Positions 20,752-32,100 of a stretch of DNA of 64,000 bases are shown piece by piece. Below the pieces are notes generated by a model that saw only the letters and a program-made list of their open reading frames with translations, made no database searches and was not told the origin of the DNA. Position 1 is the first letter of the stretch. Each line of letters opens with the position of its first letter. The stretch comes from Cyanodermella asteris (lineage: Eukaryota; Ascomycota; Lecanoromycetes; Ostropales; Stictidaceae). The position numbers and the translations under genes were made by a program. Location: assembly GCA_900618795.1 (NCBI GenBank), contig UYJD01000014.1:288071-352070 (forward strand). The letters run 5' to 3'.

Positions 20752-23029
20752 TCAATCTCGCTCATGCTCACGACCAACCTCACTTTCATCCTGGCTGACA
20801 GGCCTCGAACTCGTGTGACCAGCAATATTCGGACTCAACTGCGGGCTCATCAAACTCACCACGCCCGGACTTCCTGGTACTGTCCCAGTCACGGTATTCG
20901 GGCTAAGCACGCCGATTGGCGAACCCATCTCGCTGACGTCCCTGCTGTGTCCTCGCGAGACACCGGCGCCGGATCTGGGATCATCATGGTATACAAAGTC
21001 GGCAGGCAGCTCGCTGACCATGCCCGCTTCGCTCGTGTCTGCCATCTCGGCCGGTGGAAGGATCGGCACCATTGATGCACGACCGTCAATTTCTTGCGCC
21101 GTCGTTTGTCCATCGATTTCCTGTACTTCGTGCTGTCCCGACGGGCCGCTGCCGTGTGCTCCTGTGACGGCGGCGCTTTTGCCGTTGCCTGGATGGTCCT
21201 CGTATGCGGGTGGCGATGGATCCATGATGGCCACTCCGCCTCCGGTCTTTGAGTACTCGTTGCGCATGCGCTGTCGGCGGCGGTAAAAGATGAAGCCAAT
21301 GATGCCAGCAGCTAGTAATGCCGGCAGACCAAGACCGAGCCCGACTCCTAGGCCAATACGCCTGCCGCTATCTGGGCTTTGACTATCTGAGTCTGCGCTG
21401 CCGCCGGACGATGAGTTCGAAGCATCCGGAGGACCACCTGTAGTATTGCCAGGCAGAGGAGTCCACGAGTTGCTCCAGCTTTGAGCCCATTGTCCGATGT
21501 CGCCGCTACTCATGTTTCGTAGCGTCGAATTCACCTCGATGAGATTCTGCTTGCTGCTGTCCAGGCCAGGTCCCGGTGCTTGCGCCAGAAGTGTTATATT
21601 CTGTTCGTAGTTGACAGCAAAATAGGCAGCCTGCAGAAAAGCTCGGCCCAATGTGAAGACTTGGAGTGCTCCTTCATATGCTTCATACTCTGCAGGCTCT
21701 ATGCATGGGAAATATTGGAGATTGGAGCCGTTGTTCAATGGGGCCTCCAATGTGAGATTGAGGAGCTGGAATGGAACTTTGATGCTAACGTTCGTCTGGC
21801 TGATATCTTGCATGACAAATTCGATGTAAGCCGGGGATTTGATGAGTCTGGAGAAACTGGTGTCTGATGTTTTCCAAAGCCAGTAGCCAAAGTCGTTATT
21901 GTACTCGACCGGGAGGTACGATGCAATGGCAGCGCATAATCCGCGTGGCATTTTCAGATATGGTGATGCAGAATTAGGGAATGCCAAAGTCGAGTTCCGA
22001 GGACCACCAATAGCCTGTGATAATCCAGCCATGTGCTCTGAAATATTGGCGAATTTCCATACGCTACGACTTTGATCTGTGAAATTAAACGGAGATCCTC
22101 CTGTTTGAGTACCAAGCCGAACATCGATGAGCGGCACCTGCAGCTTGTCAGCAAATCATATCAAAAGGTGATGTGTTTCACCATACCTGAGGGAAATACC
22201 CAGTGGACGGCATTTCTTTTATTGGCTGAAACCCAAACACGCCAACTTTGCCTAAAGCTCGCGCAACGTCATAGCCTCCAAGGTAGAGCGACGGATCGAT
22301 TTTGGGATACACACTTCCGATGTGCAGGGCAAAGAACTCAGCGCCGATTCCTCCTAATGATTTTATTGCTTGCGTTGCCCCATAGGGAGCGTTGCGTGTG
22401 GCTCTTCCCAGACTGCTTCCGCCCAGCCCAAACAACGGCGCTGATGGCAGATAACTTGTACCATTCCCGATGATGAAATTCGTATTATTGTGCCAGACTA
22501 ACACGCTCGTATTGAATCTCGCGCTTTGGTTCTGTTGCAGTTGAACACCGGAGCCAGGATCCGTGTACAAGGGCATGTTGTAGAGATTCGCCACCGAAAA
22601 GGCGAAGTCGTTGTCGGAATAGTTGCCCCAAGCGCGAAAGCTAGTAGTCAGCCAATCGTTGGTCGTCGTGATCAGTGAATCCATCTCCTCGTACGCCGGG
22701 TTCCAACTTTCGTTCAATGGTTGGGTCATGAGGCTTGTTGAGTCGTAATAAAGGGTCGCACCATAATATTCGCCTCTGGCGGGAGAAAGCGCATCAGTAC
22801 TGTTGACCAACTGCGTGAAAGTACCAGGATATGGGTATGCAACCCAGTCTCCAAGTGGGCTGTCGGGTAGTTGAGAGATCCCGAGACTGACTCGTACTCC
22901 CCACCATGGGCCGTCCGGTCCAATGAACTCTTCGTCGAAGGGAACTTGTATATACAGATTGCTTGCAGCAGCTGCACCCAGGCGCAAGCAGAAGGTAACA
23001 AGCCATGAAACATGCCACTGCTGTGCCAT
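20752..23029 (-). CDS. Membrane-anchored aspartyl-protease-like protein lacking catalytic aspartates
   Basis: Two exons: 23029-22187 and 22137-20752, 742 aa. The intron (22186-22138, gtatgg...tgctgac...gcag) keeps frame. I start at 23029 because the longer frame begins with GTG and this ATG opens directly onto a signal peptide. Residues of about 20-490 resemble a pepsin-like (A1) double-lobed domain: WWGVRVSLG near the start, APLFGLGGSSLG, and FFALHIGS...LYLGGYD, which corresponds to the flap/strand segments of the family. Neither lobe has DTG or DSG: the first site region reads GDWVAYPYPGT and the second FPNSASPYLK. Many N-glycosylation sequons follow, then a Ser/Gly/Asp stalk, one membrane helix (IGLGVGLGLGLPALLAAGII), a basic stop-transfer (RRRQRMR) and a cytosolic tail of about 180 residues. 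It is probably a non-catalytic, receptor- or scaffold-like homologue. Function unknown. Confidence 0.82.
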
Positions 23030-24119
23030 GATGCCGGTTGTATGAATCAAGGACGGCACTTATTTCGAGTTGCCCGCGGGCTGCAGGCCGATACGAGGCG
23101 GGGACGGTACCTATGATTGCAGTATCAATCTCGACGTGGTATGCGTGGTAGAAAATTCATGCTGTGTGTGTGTGTGTGAAAAGGAAAGTGAAGAAAGCAA
23201 TGCAACACAACGACAGGTAGGAGACCCTGGCAGAACGGACAAGTTCGAGCACTGGCTGCAGGCCCTGTTAAGAAGCTGGCGAAACAGTAGGTTCAGCTCT
23301 AGACCCTCGGACAGGGATAGCTCCAGTAAGGAAAAGTGCGGGTCAATCTCATCCGCGTCTTGCGGACCTGGCCTCTGTCTCGAGGCCCGCGTCGGGGTCA
23401 CCGCTGTCAAGCGGGATATTGCATGGCTTGCGCTCCAACTAGTCGTCACCGTGTCTCAGAAAGACGGCATCACGTGGGCAAAGACAATGCCCGCCTGGGG
23501 TTTCAATAAAGTCGGATGTGCTCATGGTAGACTGCCCTGGGCTAGAACCGGACTAATCGAATCGAGGCTGCGGATGGACAGCTTGGTTGGAGATGGCTCG
23601 ATTTCGACCTGCACGAGGATATTTGGGCGATGCAGCTGAACAGCCGCCTCAGACGCGTCGTCCTCGCTGTCGAAGCCTTGTAGACAGATCTGGTTGGTCC
23701 GAACATGGTCAGGCGCAATAAGTGATAGACGCTCGGATATGCCGTCAAGATTCGTGTCTGGTCATGAGTGGAGATGCTCAGNNNNNNNNNNNNNNNNNNN
23801 NNNNNNACACTCAGCCTTCAGCTGGCCGTTCTCGCGGCCGCCATGTCGGGCAATACGAGCGAATTCGGTGGTACGCCACAGCGACCATGGCAGATCGAAC
23901 TCGAGCGTGAACAACGCTGTTGTCTGTTGTTCTCATACTGTTCGGGGGGGGGGGCGTCATTGAATTACCAGAGTTTTGGTTCATGGATATTGGCCAGGAA
24001 AGTTTTGAGGAGCATGAATGAGGTGCCGTCACTCAACCAATGAGATCCTGCCAAAGCTCGCCAAACAATCGCTAGGCACATTTCTCCCTGAAAAACACCT
24101 CGAGAGCGACAATGCCACG
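23030..24119. other. Spacer with assembly gap
   Basis: Bases 23782-23806 are 25 undetermined bases. A (TG)n run lies near 23164-23178 and a run of nine G near 23944-23955. No gene is recognised on either strand, though one interrupted by the gap cannot be excluded. The last four bases (24116-24119, CACG) are the left flank of the next element. Confidence 0.5.
23782..23806. other. Assembly gap, 25 N
   Basis: Undetermined bases read directly; any frame spanning them is not interpretable. Confidence 0.99.
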
Positions 24120-24339
24120 CAAGGCGGGTGGGCAAAAGTCGTGGTGTAAGTACTTTAGCTTCTGCTTGCATTATTACACACCGATATGCTCCTATGTATA
24201 GTGTCGTAGGTACGCGTAGAGCGCGATACCAGCATATTTGTTAAGATAACATTCGAAGTCGGCAAACAGGTCGTTTATCAAGGACGCTTAGGCGTGTTCT
24301 CGTCCGTACGGGCGCCACGACTTCTTCTCACCCGCCTTG
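24120..24339. mobile_element. 220-bp inverted-repeat element, copy 1
   Basis: Ends are inverted repeats of about 27 bp, CAAGGCGGGTG followed by a degenerate stretch and GTCGTGG. The left arm starts at 24120 and the right arm ends at 24339. A second copy of the same length lies at 45323-45542 with the same ends and similar subterminal sequence (both read GTAGTACTTT-like and GGTCGTTNAT-like blocks), while the centres have diverged. Flanks are CACG and CGCG (24116-24119 and 24340-24343), three of four bases equal, consistent with a mutated 4-bp target duplication. No coding potential; non-autonomous. Confidence 0.75.
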
Positions 24340-24638
24340 CGCGTGGTCTCTCGACCTGCGTATATGGCGGCGCTGGGCATCGGGGAATGACCTTGGTGGC
24401 TTTATACGGCATGTGAGATGCATGCTTCGCCAGGTGCTATTGATATACGTATCTTTATCTGTGCCAAGGCAGAACATCTTTTTACCTGTCCTGAGCATCA
24501 CACTGCCATTTGGAGCGATTGTGCATGCTAATGCTGTTCCGCGAGATGTTGGCACCTGCGACGTGATTTGCTCGTTGTTGACTGGATACCGCCTTGATCG
24601 TGGCAAACTTCAAGCTCAAGCTAGTGGATGACGTGGAA

Positions 24639-26269
24639 TCAACAGTATTCGTCCTTTTCGGGGTCCACTAGGTCAAACGCGCCAGTTGCAATCCTTGCCA
24701 GTCGCGTGAGATTCTGACATCGCGTCAGGTACTGCTTCGCATTCGCAACGTCTTCGAGCGTATTGACGAATTTGGTAGTGCCCGAATTCGCGGCCAACTG
24801 CTCAAGCTTGTCTGGCAGCATATCGCAGTCCTCAATATCCAGTGAGGCATCCAAACGGTCAATGAAGAGAAATTGTGGACAATGTTGACTCGCTGAAGTT
24901 AGGATCTTGCTGGCGAATGCAGCCGAGTCCGGGAGCTCTCATTTCCAGATTTGGCGCCATCGCCGTGCCGTAGTCTCTCTCGCCACTGGAAAGTCCTTGT
25001 GGTGCATCACATGTTGGTTTTGGCGAAGAAATTGGACCACGAGACTGCTCACAATGTCCACAGAAATGGGTGGTCAGAGTCTTTGCAGGTTTTGAATTCG
25101 GAATGACAGCTGAAGAAGCTTCTTTGGGGCTGAAGCGGAAGATCTCCAGCAGATTGGCTCGCAAGCAGGTCCAAGGGCGCAGTCGATATCCAGGAATGGC
25201 TGATATTGTCGTTCTGGTTCTCTGGCGTTCCGAGTAAGAGGATCTTGACTCGAACGTCTCTCTTCCATCTTTTGAACGGCTCGATTCTTTCCATGTCTTT
25301 CACCGACCACACGAATTGGTGGCGTTTTCTCGCTGTATTGTGAAAGATAACGAGGCTATCTAGAAGCTGCTCCCGCAGACTTTGATGATCATCAGTGCCC
25401 TTACCGGCCTACCCTGCGGTCAGAACGGTCTCCAATACATTGGGCCGTGCAGCGGCCTCTTGCTGCTGGCGCTTGAAATCATTTTGTTGAAATCCGACAA
25501 GCGAAGTCTTTGCTTCGCAAGGCAGCTGGTTCTGCGAGGCGACCTCTTCCTCGATAATTTTCAGATCTTGGTGCACGCCAGCCAGCCGCTCATTTCCCGC
25601 GATAACTTTTGGTTCAACCGCTGTGAGTTCTTGGTACATGCCGGCTAACTCGTCGTGCAATTTGTTGACGTTTTCGTGCAAACAGATTCCAGTCCACTCC
25701 GACACTCGAAGAAGGTATCTCTGCAAAGTAGTAAATGCCCCTGCGCCAATATTACCGCCAAAGAACCCGGCGACTCGACGCCGGCGCTGGGCATAATATG
25801 AAGCTGCTCTCGAGCCCAAGTCGACGCGACGATGGTGGACCTGCACCAGTAATTGTTTCAATTCAGTCTGGTCAGGGTATGTTTCCGAGAAGCGATGGAC
25901 TTGAGGAAATGCGTCCCTGGTTTGTGCCGCTTGACGTAGTAGCGTTTCTTCGATGGAGGTCTTCCGCTTTTCTACACTCAAAAGGAACGAGAGCGTCTTT
26001 CTAGCCCAGTTTCCAAGCCGGGAATGATTCCAGTGTCGTCGATCGTGCTAACAACGGGATTCAAACATTCAGCGATCTCGGACAAATAGGCCATCAAAGT
26101 CCGCGGATCTGCGACTGTGCCATTCCTGCCCGGTTCTTGTTGAAATTATGAAGGTACACCTGTATTCTGTCTGCAACCGACTTTTACTGTCAGCCAGCTG
26201 ATTCTCCTGGGAGCTTTCCGTTGCTTCAATTCGCTCGCGGGATTCATCCCCAAACATGTGTTCGGACAT
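24639..26269 (-). pseudogene. Decayed gene resembling the N-terminal part of a fungal STAND (NACHT-type) protein
   Basis: Read on the minus strand, protein-like pieces follow one another in changing frames. They include DPRTLMAYLSEIAECLNP (about 26110), NWARKTLSFLLSVEKRK, FPQVHRFSETYP and a helical block to about 25410. Then come LREQLLDSLVIFHNTARKRH (about 25375), FFSCHSE (about 25100), DIVSSLVVQFLRQNQ (about 25050) and a Walker-B-like FLFIDRLDASLD (about 24850) before a stop at 24639. This order (helical N-terminal domain, YFFC-type strand, IVxSLxxQ helix, LFIDRLD) is what I know from fungal STAND proteins. The step at about 26010 is explained by one missing base, and the step near 25060 also breaks frame without a plausible intron. 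No ordinary P-loop is visible and there is no C-terminal repeat domain. Some breaks could be unrecognised introns or sequencing errors; family assignment is tentative. Confidence 0.45.
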
Positions 26270-27077
26270 CTCCCTCAGCAAGGAGATCCTTAATTATCTG
26301 CTCGGCCATGGTCTCCAAGTCTGCACGTCAAGGTATTAGGGCTGACGACTGGCTCTGATACTTCACTAGGCTTTAGGTGTTCGAAATCGGCATGTATTCA
26401 ACAAAGGATTTATCCAGTAGGGAATAGCGTGGTCAAAGAAGCTGAGGCACCAAGCCATTTACTAGGCCCTGCGACACCTACATGAAATGGCAGCGATACT
26501 GTCAAAGCAAATTGACATAACGCTGGAGGTACCTGCACCCGGAAGCCCAAGTGCGACAAGTATGCCCTCGGACAGCCGCCCCGCTCCCTTTCCTGTGATA
26601 CTGGACCGGAGTCGAAGCGAAGAAAAGGCAACGCATTTACCCAGACAGATACGCGGAATTGATCCCTGCGCGAGGCTGACACAACCTTCAGAAGCTGCAC
26701 ACAACCCTTGTGCTCCACGCCAACTTTGGAAGCTTCTACACGACGTCAGATCAGGCCAAGAGGATCCAGTGAGATCGCTAAATATGTGGAGTCCTCCCCC
26801 CGCGCGCATGCTACCTGCAACGTCGTGGGCTCCTGCCTACTTCTGCAGCCTGGATGGGTAGAGGAAAGTCTTGTTCTGCTAGGACGGCCTAGGTGGTCGT
26901 TGGAGAGGATGATTGCAGAATTCGCCGATGTCACAGCCTCTTCAGCAATTGGCGAGATGTAAACCCCTTTGCGCTCATGCGTCTCTTGCCCCCCCTCATG
27001 GTCTGAACAGCCCTGACGAAAAACCGCACTGCTACCTCGAAGTCCCACTATTGTCAACTGACAAGCCACACGCAAAG
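26270..27077. other. Gene-free accessory stretch
   Basis: Open frames of 60-128 codons overlap on both strands without recognisable domains. This may include further relics of the flanking decayed genes, but I cannot support any. Confidence 0.4.
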
Positions 27078-27618
27078 ATGGCGACTGAGAACGAAAACGG
27101 AGCCCAAAGTCTCCAATGTTTCTGAAAGGCACATTGCAGAACGTCGATGTTGACCGTTGTGAATACTCTCGGATCTCAGCTCGGGCAGATCGTAACGCTC
27201 ATTCAGGAGGTATCTAAGAGCCCCGAGGCTGGATCCTCAACGGCAATGGGTGCAGCGGCTGCAAAGCAGACCAGCGATATCAAGCAAGACATGTATTCTG
27301 ACTCGGACGAAGACGCCGACGGTGCGACCAGCAGCGGTCACAAACTCGAGATTGAGGGGAGAGAGATCAAGCAAACTCCATCCGAGCCGAACATCAACGA
27401 CCAAGCTGCAACTTCAGCGGAAAGCAACTCGCCATCAGATATCCTGAACTGTTGGCTGAGCGGGCGACGACAACCTTCATGAAGCTCCTGGAGAAGGCCA
27501 GGGAGACGTACGGCGTGATCAGTGAACGACGTCAAGAGGGTCCTGGAGACCACTCGAGCTTTCAAGGGCCAGCTGGCTGACCAGATGCTGAAATGCAAGG
27601 CTACCACTAATCCGTTGT
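27078..27618 (+). pseudogene. Frameshifted relic of an unknown coding sequence
   Basis: Protein-like text runs from an ATG at 27078 to a stop near 27618, but in three frames. MATENENGAQSLQ is followed in another frame by MFLKGTLQNVDV. The original frame returns with TVVNTLGSQLGQIVTLIQEV and an acidic, Ser-rich segment to about 27440. A second frame then gives ELLAERATTTFMKLLEKA to about 27520, and a third gives NDVKRVLETTRAFKGQLAD before a stop. The segments read on naturally from one another and have helical character, so about four frameshifts in one old gene are the simplest explanation. I do not recognise the family. Alternatives are unrecognised introns or sequencing errors. Confidence 0.38.
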
Positions 27619-29121
27619 AGAGTGGAGGACGCAAGGCTGCCGAGCGGTCTCGAGTCAGGGGTTGGCTAGTCAGTCAGCTCAACGGGCAGCTTTTCGGCTA
27701 TTCTTGTTAGCCAATTGTCGATCCGTCCAGTATCGCTCAACCTCGGCGGACATTTGGTTAAGCGACGAATGATGAAAATCCACTCATCGTGGACAAATCC
27801 TGGAAACTGTTTCTTCTGCGTGCAGGTGAAAGTTTAGCTCGGGCAATTTTACATCAGTGTTACGCGAAAAACTGCTCAATCACAAACAAATCCCACGATT
27901 AGTCCCGCTAGTGTATGATGGTTGTTCGATCAAGCTTTGATATAAAGACAAGTGCGACAGGTGAGCAGCCTGGAGCACAATTTGGGTTAGTAAGCCTCAG
28001 TGATGTGGGATACACAGCGTAATAAGCGCCTGTCATTTGTCCGAAAGGGCTGTCAGCCCTGTGAGAGCAAGGAGGCAGCGTGATTGGATCAGGGGGGAAT
28101 GTATGTAATTCAGTAGGCCGGCAAGTGCCAAGGGACCGTCGGCTGGGACGCTGAAACAAGGAGACACAGGTATGGCAAGGCAGGTGCGCCCGTGCCTCAG
28201 CCGCATATGCAACGATGGCACGCGGTCTCGAAGAGAGAACACATGCAGCACAGGGTGTCGCGTGAATCAGGTGGAGAAGAGAAAAGAGAAAAGAAGACTG
28301 CCGGGCGAGATCCGGGGCTGGCGAGAACCCTTAGGGCAGCCACGGATCGTTTGGCAGGAGCGACTTGAGCCGGCCAAAAGCGGCGTCGGATGCGCTTGCC
28401 GGCTGGCAGTTGCAGCTGGTGGCTGTTCGTCGCTGTTCGTCAACTAATCGAGTCGGCCGTTCTTCCATTCTCACCTGCTGCATCCTCGACCGCCAATACA
28501 CTCTGCTTGCTCTCTATTCGACCTATTCTGCCTTTGTTCACTTCCGCATCCGCCCACATTTGCTCTCCGCCCTACCTATTCAGCATTTCATTCGTGACGC
28601 CGGCGCCGCCCCTTCTTTGTCGTCGTCCGCTTCGCTTTGACGCCTCGCGCGCATTCACGAGCCAAGCCGCGCGCCAGTCCCTTCCGACTGCGACCAGACT
28701 CTGTTCTGCCTCGCACCTTGCTTCCCTGCCGTCATCGCCATTCAGCACCTCTCAAAGTACTATTCCACCACATCTCACCTCTCGCTGGGCAGACACCTCA
28801 GCGCTGCCTTGTCCACGCCTCACCAACCCTCAAACTTCCCGCCTTGCCCGCTCTCCGCTTGTCCAGATCGTGACTTCCGCCTGAGCAATTGCCAGCGCGC
28901 CAATCAAGCCCGTCCCTCGCCCACCAATTGCACCCAGAGGCGATGCTACAACCACGACAATTCCGGGCAAGATAGATCAGCCATCTGTTAGCGGCCCCGG
29001 TGGAGGTGGCGGAGGAGGAGGCGCCGGAGGCGCCGGGCGAGGTGTCAAGGTGGATCCGGGCGTGGGCGCTGGCCAGCAAGATAAAGCAGCATCAGTCAAC
29101 GGCGCTCCAAGGTCGCCCAAC
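27619..29121. other. Spacer and long C+T-rich leader of MED14
   Basis: No gene recognised from 27619 to about 28450. From about 28450 to 28880 the + strand is strongly pyrimidine-rich and nearly free of ATG, typical of a fungal promoter and 5' UTR. The MED14 frame is open from 28885 without an ATG and would encode a Pro- and Gly-rich stretch (eight or more consecutive Gly codons near 28999-29022). Confidence 0.5.
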
Positions 29122-32100
29122 ATGGTCGGCATCTTGAAGAGATCGCGCGAGGAGATGGAGGCCGGGAACAAGGGGACACTGCAGAATCCAGAGCACCAGG
29201 ATGTCGAGAATCCCCGGAAAAAGCAGATGCTTGACGCGCCGAACGGCGTCTCGGTCAAGCAGGAGCAGGAGGCCAACAACACGACGACAAACGGCGTCTA
29301 CGCCAACGGCGATCACCAGGGAACCTCTATACAAGACCATGTCTCGAATTCGGTTGCTCGGACTATCGACGAACCTTTCCAGGAGCTACCGAAAATTGTC
29401 GAGGGATGGATACCTTTCGAAAGAGTCATCTCGCGCTCTGCTCAAGAAGTCCAAAACGAGTTGCTTGAACTGCTGGAATCCCTGTCAGGCCCTCATCCAC
29501 CACCAGAGATACCCAACAAGGGTGAAAAGAAGGAAGTGGTCTGGGACTCCAATTTCGTGCGGCGGAAACAGCTCTGGGACTTTGCACACAAGCACAGGGG
29601 CAAGCTGATCAAGCTGCTCGTTCTGTCGCAATGGGCCCGCAATTCGGAAGCCGTGAGCAACTTGATTGATATAAAGGTGTGGCTCGACATGAAGAGGAAC
29701 CTCTACCGGGAATCGACCGACTGGATAGGTGAACTGCGACGAATTGCGGAAAACGCCAAAATGCCGCAACCGGATCTCGATCTGGCCCTGGAACTTCTGT
29801 CTTCGAATAGAGCCGACTGGATATCGGATCTCGGATACATCCCAAAGAAACCGTTATCGGCCAAGGAGATGCTGGAGGCGATGCGAGAGATCAACGCGAT
29901 TCTTACAACTCGCCTGAGTCTTCACGATACCGTTCCGGATGCTTTTAGGAATTTCACCGTCAAAGACGGCCGTGCCACTTTCAAGGTCGAGGACGAATTT
30001 GAGGTCTCTCTGAGCATCGGCAGCGACAAGCATGAAGAGCAGCTTTATTTTATTGACTTTCGATTCTGCTTCTCACCCGCCGACCCACGGCTGCCAGAGG
30101 AACTGATGGCACACCTGTCATTTCACATGGACAAGGTTTTAGCCAAGGATGGACTGCAGGGTTGCTATGATTATCTTCACAATTTTACGCTCACGCACAA
30201 GCTCAACATCTTCAGAGCTCAGGCAATGCAGCTTTTGAAAACGAGGCGGGGCGACAGCATCAAAGTGGAACCGGTCCACCGGGCCTTGGTTGTGCAGTAT
30301 TGGACGAATCGGCCCGGTAAGAAGAGTTGGATCGAAATTGGAATCAAGAAAAGAAGATCGAAAGAAGAACTTCTCGACGCTGACACTCTCGATACTCCCC
30401 ATCTGGCTTTACGATGGCATCGGCAAGGCAAAGAAGTTTTGGATCATGGTCTGGAAATCGACGCGGCAGATCTCTCGTTGGAAACAATCCTCAATGAGAC
30501 AGTGGCAGCCCACATCAACGAAACATTGGCTTCGACCGAGGACGGATTGCGATCAGCATGGGAACAGTGCCCCTCGACTCTGTCATACGAGATCCAACAC
30601 AGCTCCTCTCCCATCGAGCCCGCCGAATGCGCTCTGAAAATCATATTCCCGGATGGTCAACATGTAACTCTGAATCAGGAGCCCATATCGGGCAGATTTG
30701 CACTACTCCCTCGATCACCGGCACATGCACGATTCGAGGACATAATGAATCGCTCAGCCAATCCGTCATCGGACATGGTGCGCCAGCTGATGGAATTGAG
30801 AGCGTTGAGCGCATCTGAGAGACACGCGAACGTGATAGCACTGGCCGGCTGGCAAGAGTGGCAAGACCAGGATTTTGACATGAAAGAGCTTCGTTCAGAA
30901 GTCATCACGAAAACATTTGGTCATGATACACACAAGTTCAAGCTTTATAAACCGCCAGCCGCGTGGACAGGAACCTGGATCCTATGTCTCAGTCATCACC
31001 TTTCGGGTGAGGATGTGTGGAGTCTGGTGCAAATGCGAGACAAGAGCAAATGGAGAGGGGAAACGACTGCCGTGAGCAGCTGGATCGGTTCAGAGTTTGA
31101 CCCGTTCGGCATCGTTGTCAAGATCTGCACCGTGCCGCGCACACCTGTAGATTGGAGACAGGACGACAGCCAAGGCAGCACGCCCTCTCCATATCAACTG
31201 CTTCGCTGGGTACTATCTCAGGGAGCCGCATTCGCCTCGCGTGCTGCCGATATGCTATGTCTTCGGGATTCAGCCCGCACAGGCGGTAAGATCTGCTCCC
31301 TGCAGCCCATCTCTGCGGTCGTGCGGGCGCAGGCTCGTCAAGTTCTCATTCGAGGCGCGACGACTGCGTTTGTCCCCGTTGCAGCACCAGAGCTCGCACT
31401 GGATCTCCGAGTGATGAAAAATCAGTCTGCGGTTTCATGCTACAAGCAAGCGGCAAAATCTATCATTGACGGCGTCGATCATAGCAACGGCCAGATCCTT
31501 ACCACCACGATGGCCAGGCTTCACAAAGCCTTGCCGCTCAGTGAGAGGTCGCTTTACTTTGACCAAGGATCGATCCACATAGGCACGCAGGACAACAGAG
31601 GTCTATGCGTCAATTTAACAACGCCAATTGGGTTGTCATCGGTCACTGCTACGCTCGAGCGCCTATTTGGCTTTTCCCGCATTGCAACCTGCGTCAATGA
31701 CCTCCGAAAGATGGGCTTGTTCGTTGAGACATTCGATCTCAAGCAGATCACCGCAAGCATTGGTCCTCTGATCAGAAGTAGGTTAAAGCCGAGGAAGACC
31801 CCTTGGCGTGATAGTCAGTTTCGCGTCAACTTTAGCTGCGACGAAAACGGGCCCACTGGCGTCACCTTCGATCCTTCTAGTCCTTACTACCGTCTCAGCT
31901 CCCACTTCACAGACTATCTTCACCATTCAAATGGTCGGTTCCAAATTCTCGCAAGTGAGCTCTGTCGCATCGCACCTGCTCTCTTCACTCTCAGTGAACA
32001 GTCCCAACAGCCGATGATCGGCCCCTTCGTCGGCCCTCATGAACCGCGTCATTGGGCCGTTCGCTGGGGCGTACGTGGCACTATCCTAATCGGCTATGAC

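Noticed and set aside
28943-28975. ATG at 28943 as a MED14 start
   Set aside because: It is out of frame with MED14 and meets a stop after 10 codons; no intron connects it.
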